A stretch of DNA of 24,574 bases from an uncultured Actinomycetes bacterium. Its GTDB lineage: Bacteria; Actinomycetota; Actinomycetes; Nanopelagicales; Nanopelagicaceae. The translations under genes were made by a program, and so were the position numbers. The DNA lies in assembly GCA_937864205.1 (NCBI GenBank), contig CALMJB010000025.1:1-24574 (forward strand). The letters run 5' to 3'. Below the pieces are notes generated by a model. It searched no databases. It was not told where the DNA came from and saw nothing but the letters and a program-made list of their open reading frames with translations. Shown here piece after piece: positions 7,704 through 14,758 of this stretch. The number at the start of each line of letters is the position of its first letter. Within the stretch, counting starts at the first letter, position 1.

Positions 7704-9476
7704 GTGAAATCTTGGCAGAACCGGAAATACCAAAGATTCATAAGTTTGTGCTTAAGTTTTTTAATCGCGGTCACAAGTGATTTAACAAGTACCACTGGTG
7801 CAAATGCAGATAATCCGCCCCGAAAAATTCTCTCTGGCTGGTTGCCTTACTATTCAATGTCACGAAACATTCAGACGATAAATGAGAATCAGGATTTAAT
7901 TCGGGAATTTTCACCGTTTTGGTATCGCCTTGACGCTGGAATAAAAATCACTGACATGTACACACCGGGAAATCCCAGTGTGCCAATTGAACAAGTTCTA
8001 AATAATTTACGAGCGCAGAAATACATTTTGCTACCCACAATCGCAGATAACATTAATAACGCTGCGCTCTCAACTTTATTGGCAAATCCGACAGATCGCG
8101 CAACTTTAATTGCAAATATTCGCGCTTTGATTACTAAATATAATTACGACGGAATCGATATAGATTTTGAATCATTTATATGTGCTGGCTGTCGAGCGAC
8201 TTGGCCTAATACTCAGCCAAACTGGATTAAATTCATTCAAGAACTTGGTGCTGCCTTAAAAGCTGATGGCAAATTGCTATCTGTAACTTCACCACTTGAT
8301 TTTGCCCCAGATACAAAAAGAGCGGGCAACACCATTTATTCATGGGCTCAGATTGCCAATTCAATTGATCGGCTGCGCATCATGGCTTATGACTACACAT
8401 TATTAGATGCGCAAGGAAATTATTTACCCGGACCAATTGGTCCAATTCAATGGACCGAAGATGCCGTTAAGTGGGCCATTGCAAATGTACCGGCCTCTAA
8501 AGTTTTTCTAGGAATTCCAGGTTATGGCAGACAGTGGATCACAAAAGTTGATGGAGTTTGTCCAAAAGAGTTTGTCAATGACATTAAATTTGGAACCAGA
8601 TCAAACATCATCATGACTGATGCATTTGATTTAGCGAAAAGTTATGGAATCACTCCTACTTATAGTGAAACACATCAAGAGGCGACATTTGCTTATCAAA
8701 AGAGTTACACCGGCACCAGCGTTGCCGGACTTGCTACTACTTGCACGGCCAGTAGAACGGTTTGGTTTCCCACCGAACGTTCTTATTCAGTTCGCGCCTC
8801 ATTAGTTGGTAAGTACCGATTAGGTGGAATCGCTGTCTGGACATTTGGCATGGAAACTGATCAAGCTGCCGCAGCAATTAGAGATGTAGCAAAACAAATA
8901 GCACCAGATGTTGTTAAGGCAATTGCCACCTCTGATATCGGCACCGTGGATTTTGGAAATCCAATTAATTTAACCGGAAGTTTTAAATTGCCAGATACCA
9001 GGGCATTACCTGGATTACCAATTCGACTTGAGATTAAGAATCAAAGCGACACAAGTTGGCGATCATTTAATCTCGGTACTACAAATTCAGATGGTGCAAT
9101 AAATGTTTCAGTTATCGTTGGCCAGAACGCACAAGTTCGATTAATTTCAGAGGGAACATGGGAACGTTTAGAGGGTAAAACCACAGAATTAAATATCGCG
9201 GTGGTGCCAAATCTTTCGGTCAATTTGCCAGCAAGTATCAAAGCTAAAGTTGATTACATTGTAAGTGGGCAAGTTCAGCCAAAAATTGCCGGATGGAATA
9301 TCGGATTAGAACGAAACGGCAAAGTAATAACGACCTCACTTTCCGATACCTCGGGTCGATTCAACTTACCGTTCAGCGAATCGGAATCAGGCGTTTATTC
9401 ATATCGCGTTGTCGCCCTAGACGCGCAGTCAAAAGTTTTATCCGCCTCCGAGGTGCTTTCGGTTTTAGTGCGCTAG
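7704..9476 (+). CDS. Secreted glycoside hydrolase family 18 protein
   Basis: A chitinase-like or peptidoglycan/GlcNAc-polymer-acting hydrolase; the exact substrate is unknown. A signal peptide is likely (basic residues 1-11, hydrophobic 12-24, cleavage near 36, after ANA). The GH18 barrel covers about 40-390, with the catalytic motif DGIDIDFE at 149-156 (acid E156), MAYDYT at 217-222 and the barrel-end tryptophan W369. Residues 405-590 form two beta-sandwich, Ig-like repeats, probably for binding or spacing; no LysM or membrane anchor was seen. Start GTG 7704 has AAGGAA (7685-7690), with a rather long 13-base spacing. clpS follows 11 bases after the stop. The barrel resembles the YaaH-like branch more than classic chitinases. 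Confidence 0.88.
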   Translation: MKSWQNRKYQRFISLCLSFLIAVTSDLTSTTGANADNPPRKILSGWLPYYSMSRNIQTINENQDLIREFSPFWYRLDAGIKITDMYTPGNPSVPIEQVLNNLRAQKYILLPTIADNINNAALSTLLANPTDRATLIANIRALITKYNYDGIDIDFESFICAGCRATWPNTQPNWIKFIQELGAALKADGKLLSVTSPLDFAPDTKRAGNTIYSWAQIANSIDRLRIMAYDYTLLDAQGNYLPGPIGPIQWTEDAVKWAIANVPASKVFLGIPGYGRQWITKVDGVCPKEFVNDIKFGTRSNIIMTDAFDLAKSYGITPTYSETHQEATFAYQKSYTGTSVAGLATTCTASRTVWFPTERSYSVRASLVGKYRLGGIAVWTFGMETDQAAAAIRDVAKQIAPDVVKAIATSDIGTVDFGNPINLTGSFKLPDTRALPGLPIRLEIKNQSDTSWRSFNLGTTNSDGAINVSVIVGQNAQVRLISEGTWERLEGKTTELNIAVVPNLSVNLPASIKAKVDYIVSGQVQPKIAGWNIGLERNGKVITTSLSDTSGRFNLPFSESESGVYSYRVVALDAQSKVLSASEVLSVLVR

Positions 9477-9487
9477 ATAATTAGCAA

Positions 9488-9787
9488 GTGAGTAAAACTC
9501 AAGAGGTGCCAGATTTACTTGAAGAATTAGATCCGAGCAAAACTACAGACCGCCCATGGATAACAATTGTTTGGGATGACCCGGTTAATTTAATGAATTA
9601 CGTAACTTATGTATTCATGAAACTTTTTGGTTATTCTAAAGAGAAAGCCCATCAATTGATGATGAAAGTTCATAATGATGGCAAAGCGGTCGTCTCTTCT
9701 GGCAGCCGCGAGGCGATGGAACGCGATGTGCAACGCCTGCATGAACATGGGTTGTGGGCAACTTTGCAACGCGACGATGGTTTCTAA
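9488..9787 (+). CDS. clpS: ClpS, adaptor of the Clp protease
   Basis: ClpS binds proteins with destabilising N-terminal residues and passes them to ClpAP or ClpCP. The 99-residue protein has the family core from about 23. It includes WDDPVNLMNYVTYVF, the D30-D31 pair and H62 in VHNDGKA, which correspond to the N-degron pocket region of E. coli ClpS. The C-terminus reads LHEHGLWATLQRDD. Start is GTG 9488 with no good Shine-Dalgarno; GATAAT (9476-9481) lies six bases before it, which would suit a leaderless message. The DUF2017 gene that follows is its usual actinobacterial partner. Confidence 0.96.
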   Translation: MSKTQEVPDLLEELDPSKTTDRPWITIVWDDPVNLMNYVTYVFMKLFGYSKEKAHQLMMKVHNDGKAVVSSGSREAMERDVQRLHEHGLWATLQRDDGF

Positions 9788-9809
9788 GCAAGATTATCAG
9801 CGAGATTAA

Positions 9810-10418
9810 ATGACACAATTTTCAAATATAGGTGGAGTTATAACTCTGAAATTACGTAATGATGAATTACATATTTTAATAAATCTGGTTGAACAATTAT
9901 TGGAATTACTTGGCGAGGGTCATTTCAAACATCATTATGAAAGTGATGATCCGTTTGCACAGATGATGATGCAACAGATGATGAATATAGAAGAGCCAAT
10001 TTCAGCTCCAGAAGATGCGGTGTTACAGCGGTTGTTACCAAATGCATATTCAGATCCAGAAGCGCAGTCAGAGTTTCGTCGTTACACCGAACCGAGATTG
10101 CGCCATATAAAGCAGGGGCATTTGCTACATGTGCGAGATGCTCTGGTGAAGCCAGTTGAAAATGAGGCTGAGAGCGCTGACATTGAGATTTCAGAACCAC
10201 AACAATGGCTAATTGCGATAAATGACCTTCGATTAGCGATGGCAACTAGATTGCAAATTAATCCTACAAGTTTTGAAAAATATGAGTTGATGGCCGATAC
10301 CGATCCAAATAAATCTCTGCATGCAGTTTATTTCTGGTTAGGTTCGCTACAAGATTCTTTGCTTGGATTTCTTGGAAATGTTTATCCAGCATCAACTCCT
10401 GAAGTCGATTCCAATTAA
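9810..10418 (+). CDS. DUF2017 family protein (function unknown)
   Basis: A 202-residue acidic, soluble protein assigned to DUF2017 by its sequence character and its position directly after clpS, 22 bases downstream, as in many actinobacteria. Features are an N-terminal segment with LRNDELHILINLVEQLLELL, a methionine-rich stretch MMMQQMMN near 52-59, and a C-terminal helical part ending in YFWLGSLQDSLLGFLGNVYP. No catalytic motif is visible. The conserved link with clpS hints at a role in regulated proteolysis, but that is inference only. Confidence 0.8.
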   Translation: MTQFSNIGGVITLKLRNDELHILINLVEQLLELLGEGHFKHHYESDDPFAQMMMQQMMNIEEPISAPEDAVLQRLLPNAYSDPEAQSEFRRYTEPRLRHIKQGHLLHVRDALVKPVENEAESADIEISEPQQWLIAINDLRLAMATRLQINPTSFEKYELMADTDPNKSLHAVYFWLGSLQDSLLGFLGNVYPASTPEVDSN

Positions 10419-10447
10419 AAAGCGGGCTCCGATAATCGAAGCCCGCT
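10417..10447. terminator. Strong hairpin terminator between DUF2017 gene and rhodopsin gene
   Basis: AGCGGGCT (10421-10428) pairs perfectly with AGCCCGCT (10440-10447) around an 11-base loop. On the minus strand the hairpin is followed by TTTTT, making it a good terminator for the rhodopsin gene. On the plus strand only AATTAA follows, so it is weaker for the clpS-DUF2017 transcript. Confidence 0.85.
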
Positions 10448-10466
10448 AATTAAAGTAATTAATTAC

Positions 10467-11240
10467 TTAGTGATCGTCCTTCATTCCTTCTGCAGCCGAC
10501 TTCATTCTGGCGATCTTGAAGATCGTCAAACCGAAGACGCACTTAGCCAATACGTCAGCTAATGTGTAGCCGACTTGGCGCCACATGAACAAACTTGGAT
10601 CATGAATATCTTGTCCAAGTAGTGGCAGTGCATAAGAAATTGGGTAAACGCCCCAAGTTGCGATCAACAACATTCTCAAACGACCGATTGTTGCTGCCAC
10701 ACCTTCTGGCTGGCGATCCAAAGATTTGCTCAACTCGACAAACAAAACATAAAGAATGTATAGGAAAGGAATTGTTGAAAGTACTCCCCATAGAGTCTTT
10801 GTTCCGTTTTCAGTTGCGATTTCACCTGGATAACCCAAGGCAATCATTAATGCTGAAGCTGGTACCAATCGTTGAATCAATGAAGATGATGCCGCTTTAG
10901 CTAGAGCCAAAACCGCGATTACTTCAACTAGAAGTAATGGCACAGTCAAGATCCAGTCAACATAGCGGTACGCCTCGTTGAAAGTTCCTTTGCCAACTCC
11001 GATAGCAACTGCATCACCAGTTGAGGATTCAGTAAATGAATTAAAGATTCTCATGTAGTGATAAGCAGCGATGAATGTAACCATCGAAGATAGAACAAGC
11101 GCAGGACGGTACTTAGGAAGTACCCGCGATTGTGCAACCAAGGTATAAACAGTGGTTGCTAGCATTGACACAAGTCCAAAGGACAACATGTTGTAAACAG
11201 TTCCCCATTGGCTGGATGTCAGATTGATTGTTGTATTCAA
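10467..11240 (-). CDS. Actinorhodopsin-type light-driven proton pump
   Basis: A seven-helix retinal protein of 257 residues that exports protons in light. The proton-pump triad is D95 (acceptor), T99 and E106 (donor) in RYVDWILTVPLLLVEV; H61 is the partner of the acceptor, and K233 in DVLAKC is the retinal lysine. L103 occupies the proteorhodopsin colour-tuning site, where Leu means green-absorbing. G152 aligns with bacteriorhodopsin Trp138 and xanthorhodopsin Gly156, so the window that lets a carotenoid antenna touch retinal appears open. Start is TTG 11240 with GGAGG (11245-11249) four bases away. It is a single-gene unit with its own terminator; its leader contains a perfect inverted repeat. 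No carotenoid or retinal genes are in the window. Confidence 0.96.
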   Translation of the reverse strand: MNTTINLTSSQWGTVYNMLSFGLVSMLATTVYTLVAQSRVLPKYRPALVLSSMVTFIAAYHYMRIFNSFTESSTGDAVAIGVGKGTFNEAYRYVDWILTVPLLLVEVIAVLALAKAASSSLIQRLVPASALMIALGYPGEIATENGTKTLWGVLSTIPFLYILYVLFVELSKSLDRQPEGVAATIGRLRMLLIATWGVYPISYALPLLGQDIHDPSLFMWRQVGYTLADVLAKCVFGLTIFKIARMKSAAEGMKDDH

Positions 11241-11263
11241 TTTGCCTCCAAGGCAGTTAAATT

Positions 11264-11286
11264 GCTAATCGCAATTCACGATTAGC
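11264..11286 (-). promoter_or_regulatory. Perfect inverted repeat in the rhodopsin leader
   Basis: GCTAATCG (11264-11271) and CGATTAGC (11279-11286) form an eight-base perfect stem with a seven-base loop, 23 bases upstream of the rhodopsin start codon. On the minus strand a run of seven T lies just upstream. It could be an operator for a dimeric regulator or an mRNA hairpin affecting stability or access to the ribosome site. It is too AT-rich and wrongly placed to be a normal terminator. Confidence 0.5.
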
Positions 11287-11555
11287 CCGAAAAAAAGACC
11301 CTATAAATTCAATTGATTATCTATAGAGTTCTTTCCCGTAATGAATATGCTCTTATGGTTAATGGAGATAATCAAGGGTGGACACCAAATAATGAGATGA
11401 ATTTCCAGAATTTAGGTCGTTTTCCACAGCATTTTTGCGATTTTTCCGAATTTTCTTGAGCTTGAGCGGGATTTATTCCTGATTCCATACATATGTACCG
11501 GGCCTTTATAAATGGCTTTTGCCAAAAAAACTTAAGGCTGAAAAAGAATGCAAAT

Positions 11556-11561
11556 TAGAAT
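11556..11561 (+). promoter_or_regulatory. Candidate -10 box of a leaderless murI transcript
   Basis: TAGAAT fits the actinobacterial TANNNT -10 pattern and ends six bases before the murI GTG at 11568. A transcript from it would begin at or next to the start codon, which would explain the lack of a good Shine-Dalgarno sequence. The -35 region is weak. Confidence 0.45.
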
Positions 11562-11567
11562 AGGCAA

Positions 11568-12383
11568 GTGAGCGCTACATCAGAAAGTCCGATTGGAATC
11601 TTTGATTCTGGTGTGGGTGGTTTAACGGTCGCTAGAGCGATTATTGATCAGTTGCCACATGAATCAATTATTTATGTTGGTGATACTAAGAATGGTCCTT
11701 ATGGTCCAAAACCATTAGCGCAAGTGCGCACCTTTGCTTTAGAGGTAATGGATCAATTAGTTGCCGCCGGAGTAAAAGCCATTGTGATTGCCTGCAATAC
11801 CGCAAGTGCTGCAATGTTGCGAGATGCTCGCGAGAGATATTCAATTCCAGTAATCGAAGTGATTCAACCAGCGGTGCGCCGGGCCGTTTCAGCAACCCGA
11901 TCTGGAAACATCGGAGTAATAGGAACTGTGGCAACTATTGAATCTAGAGCATATTTAGATGCATTTGCCGCCGCACCACATTTGAAAATTACTTCAAAAG
12001 CTTGTCCGTTATTTGTTGAGTTTGTTGAGCGCGGTGAAACCACAGGTGCTGAAATTACTAAAGTCGCAAAAAATTATTTACAGGATATGCAAGATTCAAA
12101 AATCGATACTTTGGTGCTTGGTTGCACTCACTATCCATTGTTGACCGGAGTAATTTCCTATGTGATGGGTAATGATGTAACCCTAGTTTCTAGTGCCGAT
12201 GAAACTGCCAAGGATCTATACCGAACTTTGGTGGAAAAGAATTTGTTAAACACCAAAAATCAGATGGAAAACAATGTTCCAAAATATAAATTTGTTGCGA
12301 CCGCAGATGCTAAAAGTTTTACGAATTTAGCGCGGCGCTTTTTAGGACCAGAGGTATTAAAAGTGGAAGCGAGTATAAGTTGA
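11568..12383 (+). CDS. murI: Glutamate racemase
   Basis: Makes D-glutamate for peptidoglycan. The 271-residue protein has GIFDSGVGGLTV at 10-21, the first catalytic cysteine C76 in ACNTASA, and the second, C186, in GCTHYPLL. Start GTG 11568. The stop overlaps the TTG start of rph by four bases (TTGA), so the two are translated together. The murI-rph-rdgB order is common in actinobacteria. Confidence 0.97.
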   Translation: MSATSESPIGIFDSGVGGLTVARAIIDQLPHESIIYVGDTKNGPYGPKPLAQVRTFALEVMDQLVAAGVKAIVIACNTASAAMLRDARERYSIPVIEVIQPAVRRAVSATRSGNIGVIGTVATIESRAYLDAFAAAPHLKITSKACPLFVEFVERGETTGAEITKVAKNYLQDMQDSKIDTLVLGCTHYPLLTGVISYVMGNDVTLVSSADETAKDLYRTLVEKNLLNTKNQMENNVPKYKFVATADAKSFTNLARRFLGPEVLKVEASIS

Positions 12384-13108
12384 GCATTCAAAGAATTGAT
12401 GGCCGTAAATTTGATCAGTTAAGACCGGTTAAATTTACTCGCAATTGGTTAAACAAAGCCGAAGGTTCAGTCTTAGTTGAATTTGGCAATACAAAAGTTT
12501 TATGTGTTGCATCATTTTCGGCCGGAGTTCCAAAGTGGTTAACTGGCAAAGGTAAAGGATGGGTAACCAGTGAATACGCGATGTTGCCACGCGCTACTCA
12601 TACAAGATCTGATCGGGAAAGCGTAAAAGGAAAACTTGGCGGGCGTACGCAAGAAATTTCCAGATTGATTGGCAGATCATTGCGCGGAATCATCGATACA
12701 CAAGCATTAGGTGAGAACACAATTGTTTTAGATTGCGATGTTTTGCAAGCAGATGGTGGAACCAGAACTGCCGCAATTACTGGCGCATATGTTGCGCTGG
12801 CTGATGCAATCACTTGGGCAAAGCAAGCTGGTTTTGTTGCTAAATCTGCCGCACCAATTTTGCAATCAGTTTCGGCGATATCAGTTGGCATATTAAATGG
12901 CCAGCCAGTTTTAGATCTTTGCTATGAAGAAGATGTTGCCGCCGAGACAGATATGAACATTGTCTGCACCGCGGATGGAAATTTCATTGAGGTGCAAGGT
13001 ACCGCTGAGGGAAAACCATTTGATCGAAAGTTGCTAGATCAATTGCTAGACCTAGGGGCGAATGGTTGCGCGCAACTTTGTAAATTGCAGACACAGGCAT
13101 TGCAATAA
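12380..13108 (+). CDS. rph: Ribonuclease PH
   Basis: A phosphate-dependent 3'-exoribonuclease that trims tRNA precursors. The 242 residues are normal length. Conserved parts are the N-terminal RIDGRKFDQLRPV (5-17), the phosphate-site and hexamer motif GGRTQEISRLIGRSLRG (87-103), and DCDVLQADGGTRTAAITGA (118-136). Start TTG 12380 overlaps the murI stop. It lies 21 bases before rdgB. Confidence 0.97.
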   Translation: MSIQRIDGRKFDQLRPVKFTRNWLNKAEGSVLVEFGNTKVLCVASFSAGVPKWLTGKGKGWVTSEYAMLPRATHTRSDRESVKGKLGGRTQEISRLIGRSLRGIIDTQALGENTIVLDCDVLQADGGTRTAAITGAYVALADAITWAKQAGFVAKSAAPILQSVSAISVGILNGQPVLDLCYEEDVAAETDMNIVCTADGNFIEVQGTAEGKPFDRKLLDQLLDLGANGCAQLCKLQTQALQ

Positions 13109-13129
13109 TTTAAAATCAAAATTGTTATC

Positions 13130-13816
13130 GTGATTGTTTTAGCTACGAAGAATCTGGGAAAAGTTGCTGAATTTGAAAGATTGATAGGCAAGTTAACTGA
13201 AAATTTAATTGACAATTCGACTGGCGATAAATTCAAAGTTTTAGGTTTAAATGATTTTCCGCAAATGCCAGATGTGGCCGAGACCGGATCGACATTAGAA
13301 GAAAACGCCTATTTGAAAGCAACTGCGATTGCTAAATTTACAAAATTACCTTGCTTGGCAGATGACAGTGGTCTCTTTATCACTGCATTAAATGATCAGC
13401 CAGGTGTTTATTCAGCCCGATTTGCTAGTGATAAATTTTCAGATTCAACTCAAGATGAGATCAAATTATTTGCAACTGATCCAGCCAGAGCCAATATAAA
13501 TAAGGTACTTAGAAAACTAGATCAGAAAACAGATCGAAGTGCACAGTTTCGCACCGTCGTTGCCTTTATAGATTTACAACGAAATCACCGATTTGATTTC
13601 AAGGGGGTATTAGACGGAAGAATCTCAACTGCTGCTGTAGGCGAAAATGGTTTTGGCTATGATCCAATTTTTATCCCAGACCAAGATTTGCCTGGATCTT
13701 CAAATTCTGCGAAAACGTTGGCGCAATTAACCGGTGCAGAGAAGGATGCTATTAGTCATCGTGCCCGTGCGTTTGCGAAAGCGCTACCAGTCATAACTGC
13801 AGCCCTAAAAGTTTAG
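13130..13816 (+). CDS. rdgB: RdgB/HAM1 family non-canonical purine NTP pyrophosphatase
   Basis: Hydrolyses ITP, dITP and XTP to keep deaminated purines out of nucleic acids. The 228-residue protein has the N-terminal LATKNLGKVAEF (4-15), E58 in LEENA, the metal-binding and catalytic D78-D79 in ADDSGL, YSARFASD (94-101), GFGYDPIF (174-181) and SHRARA (209-214). It is slightly longer than usual owing to an insertion at about 22-36. Start GTG 13130 has no visible ribosome site; expression as the third gene of murI-rph-rdgB is likely. Confidence 0.95.
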   Translation: MIVLATKNLGKVAEFERLIGKLTENLIDNSTGDKFKVLGLNDFPQMPDVAETGSTLEENAYLKATAIAKFTKLPCLADDSGLFITALNDQPGVYSARFASDKFSDSTQDEIKLFATDPARANINKVLRKLDQKTDRSAQFRTVVAFIDLQRNHRFDFKGVLDGRISTAAVGENGFGYDPIFIPDQDLPGSSNSAKTLAQLTGAEKDAISHRARAFAKALPVITAALKV

Positions 13817-13840
13817 GTCTTTCAAATATCTATATTGAGG

Positions 13841-13880
13841 TAATCTTTCGCCCATGGGTAAGTTCTAAAAAAGCTCTTCC
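13841..13880 (+). promoter_or_regulatory. Possible promoter and leader hairpin before the histone-like gene
   Basis: TAATCT (13841-13846) fits the TANNNT -10 pattern. Just downstream, GGG(T)AAG (13856-13862) can pair with CTTCCC (13875-13880) with one bulged T. The implied leader would be about 95 bases before GTG 13947. The -35 is not recognisable, so confidence is low. Confidence 0.25.
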
Positions 13881-13946
13881 CAATATTTACCCGAAAACAA
13901 TTAAAAATTTAAGTAAAAACGAATTAAAAGAAAAAAGGGAGTAAGA

Positions 13947-14684
13947 GTGGCTGCAAAGAAATCTGCAAAAAAGTCGGCGGCAAAAAAGTCGGCGCGAAAA
14001 GTTTCACGTAGTTCCGTTTCACGCAAATCAACTGCAAAGCGTGTAAGTAAAAAATCAGCAAGACGAAGTTCTTCATACAAAGTGCCGGCGGTACCGCTTC
14101 GTTCCAAATCAGTTTCAACTATTTCAACTACACCAGCATCACGTTCTGGATCATCGACGAGTTCATACGGCGCTAGCCGAACCGCTGCTAAGAAAAGCAA
14201 TAACGGTGTGGTGTTTGCAGTTGTTCTAGGAATTTTAATTTTGGGAATCGCAGTAATTGCGAAAAATAATTCTGCAAATGAATCAACCACAGTGACTCCT
14301 TCAGCATCAGCTGCTACCTCTGAAATGGCTTCACCAAGTGCATCAGCATCAGCGGCTGGAACAGAATTGGCCGATCACAGTGCGCCAAATAACTTTATTT
14401 ATGCATTAAAAGATGGCATGAGTGATGAAGCAACCTTCCGCTGGAAAGCGGCAACTGCTGCAGAGGGCGTAACTGGATACTTGATTGAGACCCGGGTCGG
14501 TAGCAAAGGTGAGTGGCAAAAACTTGCCCAAGTTTCCGCGACAACTTTTTCATATGACATCAAGCAGACCAGCAATGAATCTGGACAATGGTCACAAGCT
14601 CGTATCTCAACAGTTTATTCAGATGGAAAAGTAGTAACCATCGATAACTCGAAAGTATTTGGACTGCCAGGAATCTGGAGCTAA
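13947..14684 (+). CDS. Membrane-anchored protein with histone-like basic N-terminus and Fn3-like outer domain
   Basis: I know no named family for this 245-residue protein. Residues 1-84 are very rich in Lys, Arg, Ser and Ala with KKSA-type repeats, like bacterial histone H1-like tails. One membrane helix follows at about 87-105 (GVVFAVVLGILILGIAVIA). A Ser/Thr/Ala-rich linker spans 106-145, then a beta-rich domain (147-240) that looks like fibronectin type III (FRWKAATAAEGVTGYLIETR, SQARISTVYSDG). The positive-inside rule places the basic tail in the cytoplasm and the domain outside. Start GTG 13947 has a good GGGAG (13938-13941 region) six bases upstream. It is a single-gene unit ended by a strong terminator. 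Binding of DNA or RNA by the tail is inference. Confidence 0.85.
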   Translation: MAAKKSAKKSAAKKSARKVSRSSVSRKSTAKRVSKKSARRSSSYKVPAVPLRSKSVSTISTTPASRSGSSTSSYGASRTAAKKSNNGVVFAVVLGILILGIAVIAKNNSANESTTVTPSASAATSEMASPSASASAAGTELADHSAPNNFIYALKDGMSDEATFRWKAATAAEGVTGYLIETRVGSKGEWQKLAQVSATTFSYDIKQTSNESGQWSQARISTVYSDGKVVTIDNSKVFGLPGIWS

Positions 14685-14702
14685 TTTACTTTAGACCACA
14701 TT

Positions 14703-14738
14703 AAAAAAATCCCCCAATAATTTTTGGGGGATTTTTTA
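14703..14738. terminator. Bidirectional hairpin terminator
   Basis: AAAAAATCCCCCAA (14704-14717) pairs with TTGGGGGATTTTTT (14724-14737) around a six-base loop. The stem has runs of A and T on both sides, so it can serve both the plus-strand histone-like gene and the minus-strand acyltransferase gene that converge here. Confidence 0.92.
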
Positions 14739-14758
14739 TTCCTAATATTTTTTATAAA

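Larger units (their letters stand above)
11241..11567. other. Intergenic region between rhodopsin and murI, divergent promoters
   Basis: This 327-base stretch holds the rhodopsin leader inverted repeat, a possible rhodopsin -10 (GATAAT, minus strand 11321-11316) and a single DnaA-box-like TTTTCCACA at 11420-11428. It also contains a 10-base palindrome TACATATGTA at 11488-11497 and the murI -10 box. No gene longer than about 20 codons is supported in it. Confidence 0.6.

Noticed and set aside
11341..11400. 19-codon ATG frame upstream of murI
   Set aside because: No ribosome site and no family resemblance; it lies in a promoter region.
13854..13865. Four-codon leaderless minigene MGKF after a TAATCT box
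   Set aside because: Too short to support; the TAATCT box is listed as a weak promoter only.
13901..14290. Long minus-strand frame (129 residues) opposite the histone-like gene
   Set aside because: It is the antisense of Lys/Ser/Ala-rich codons (low stop density), without its own start signals; the plus-strand gene has GGGAG and a coherent architecture.
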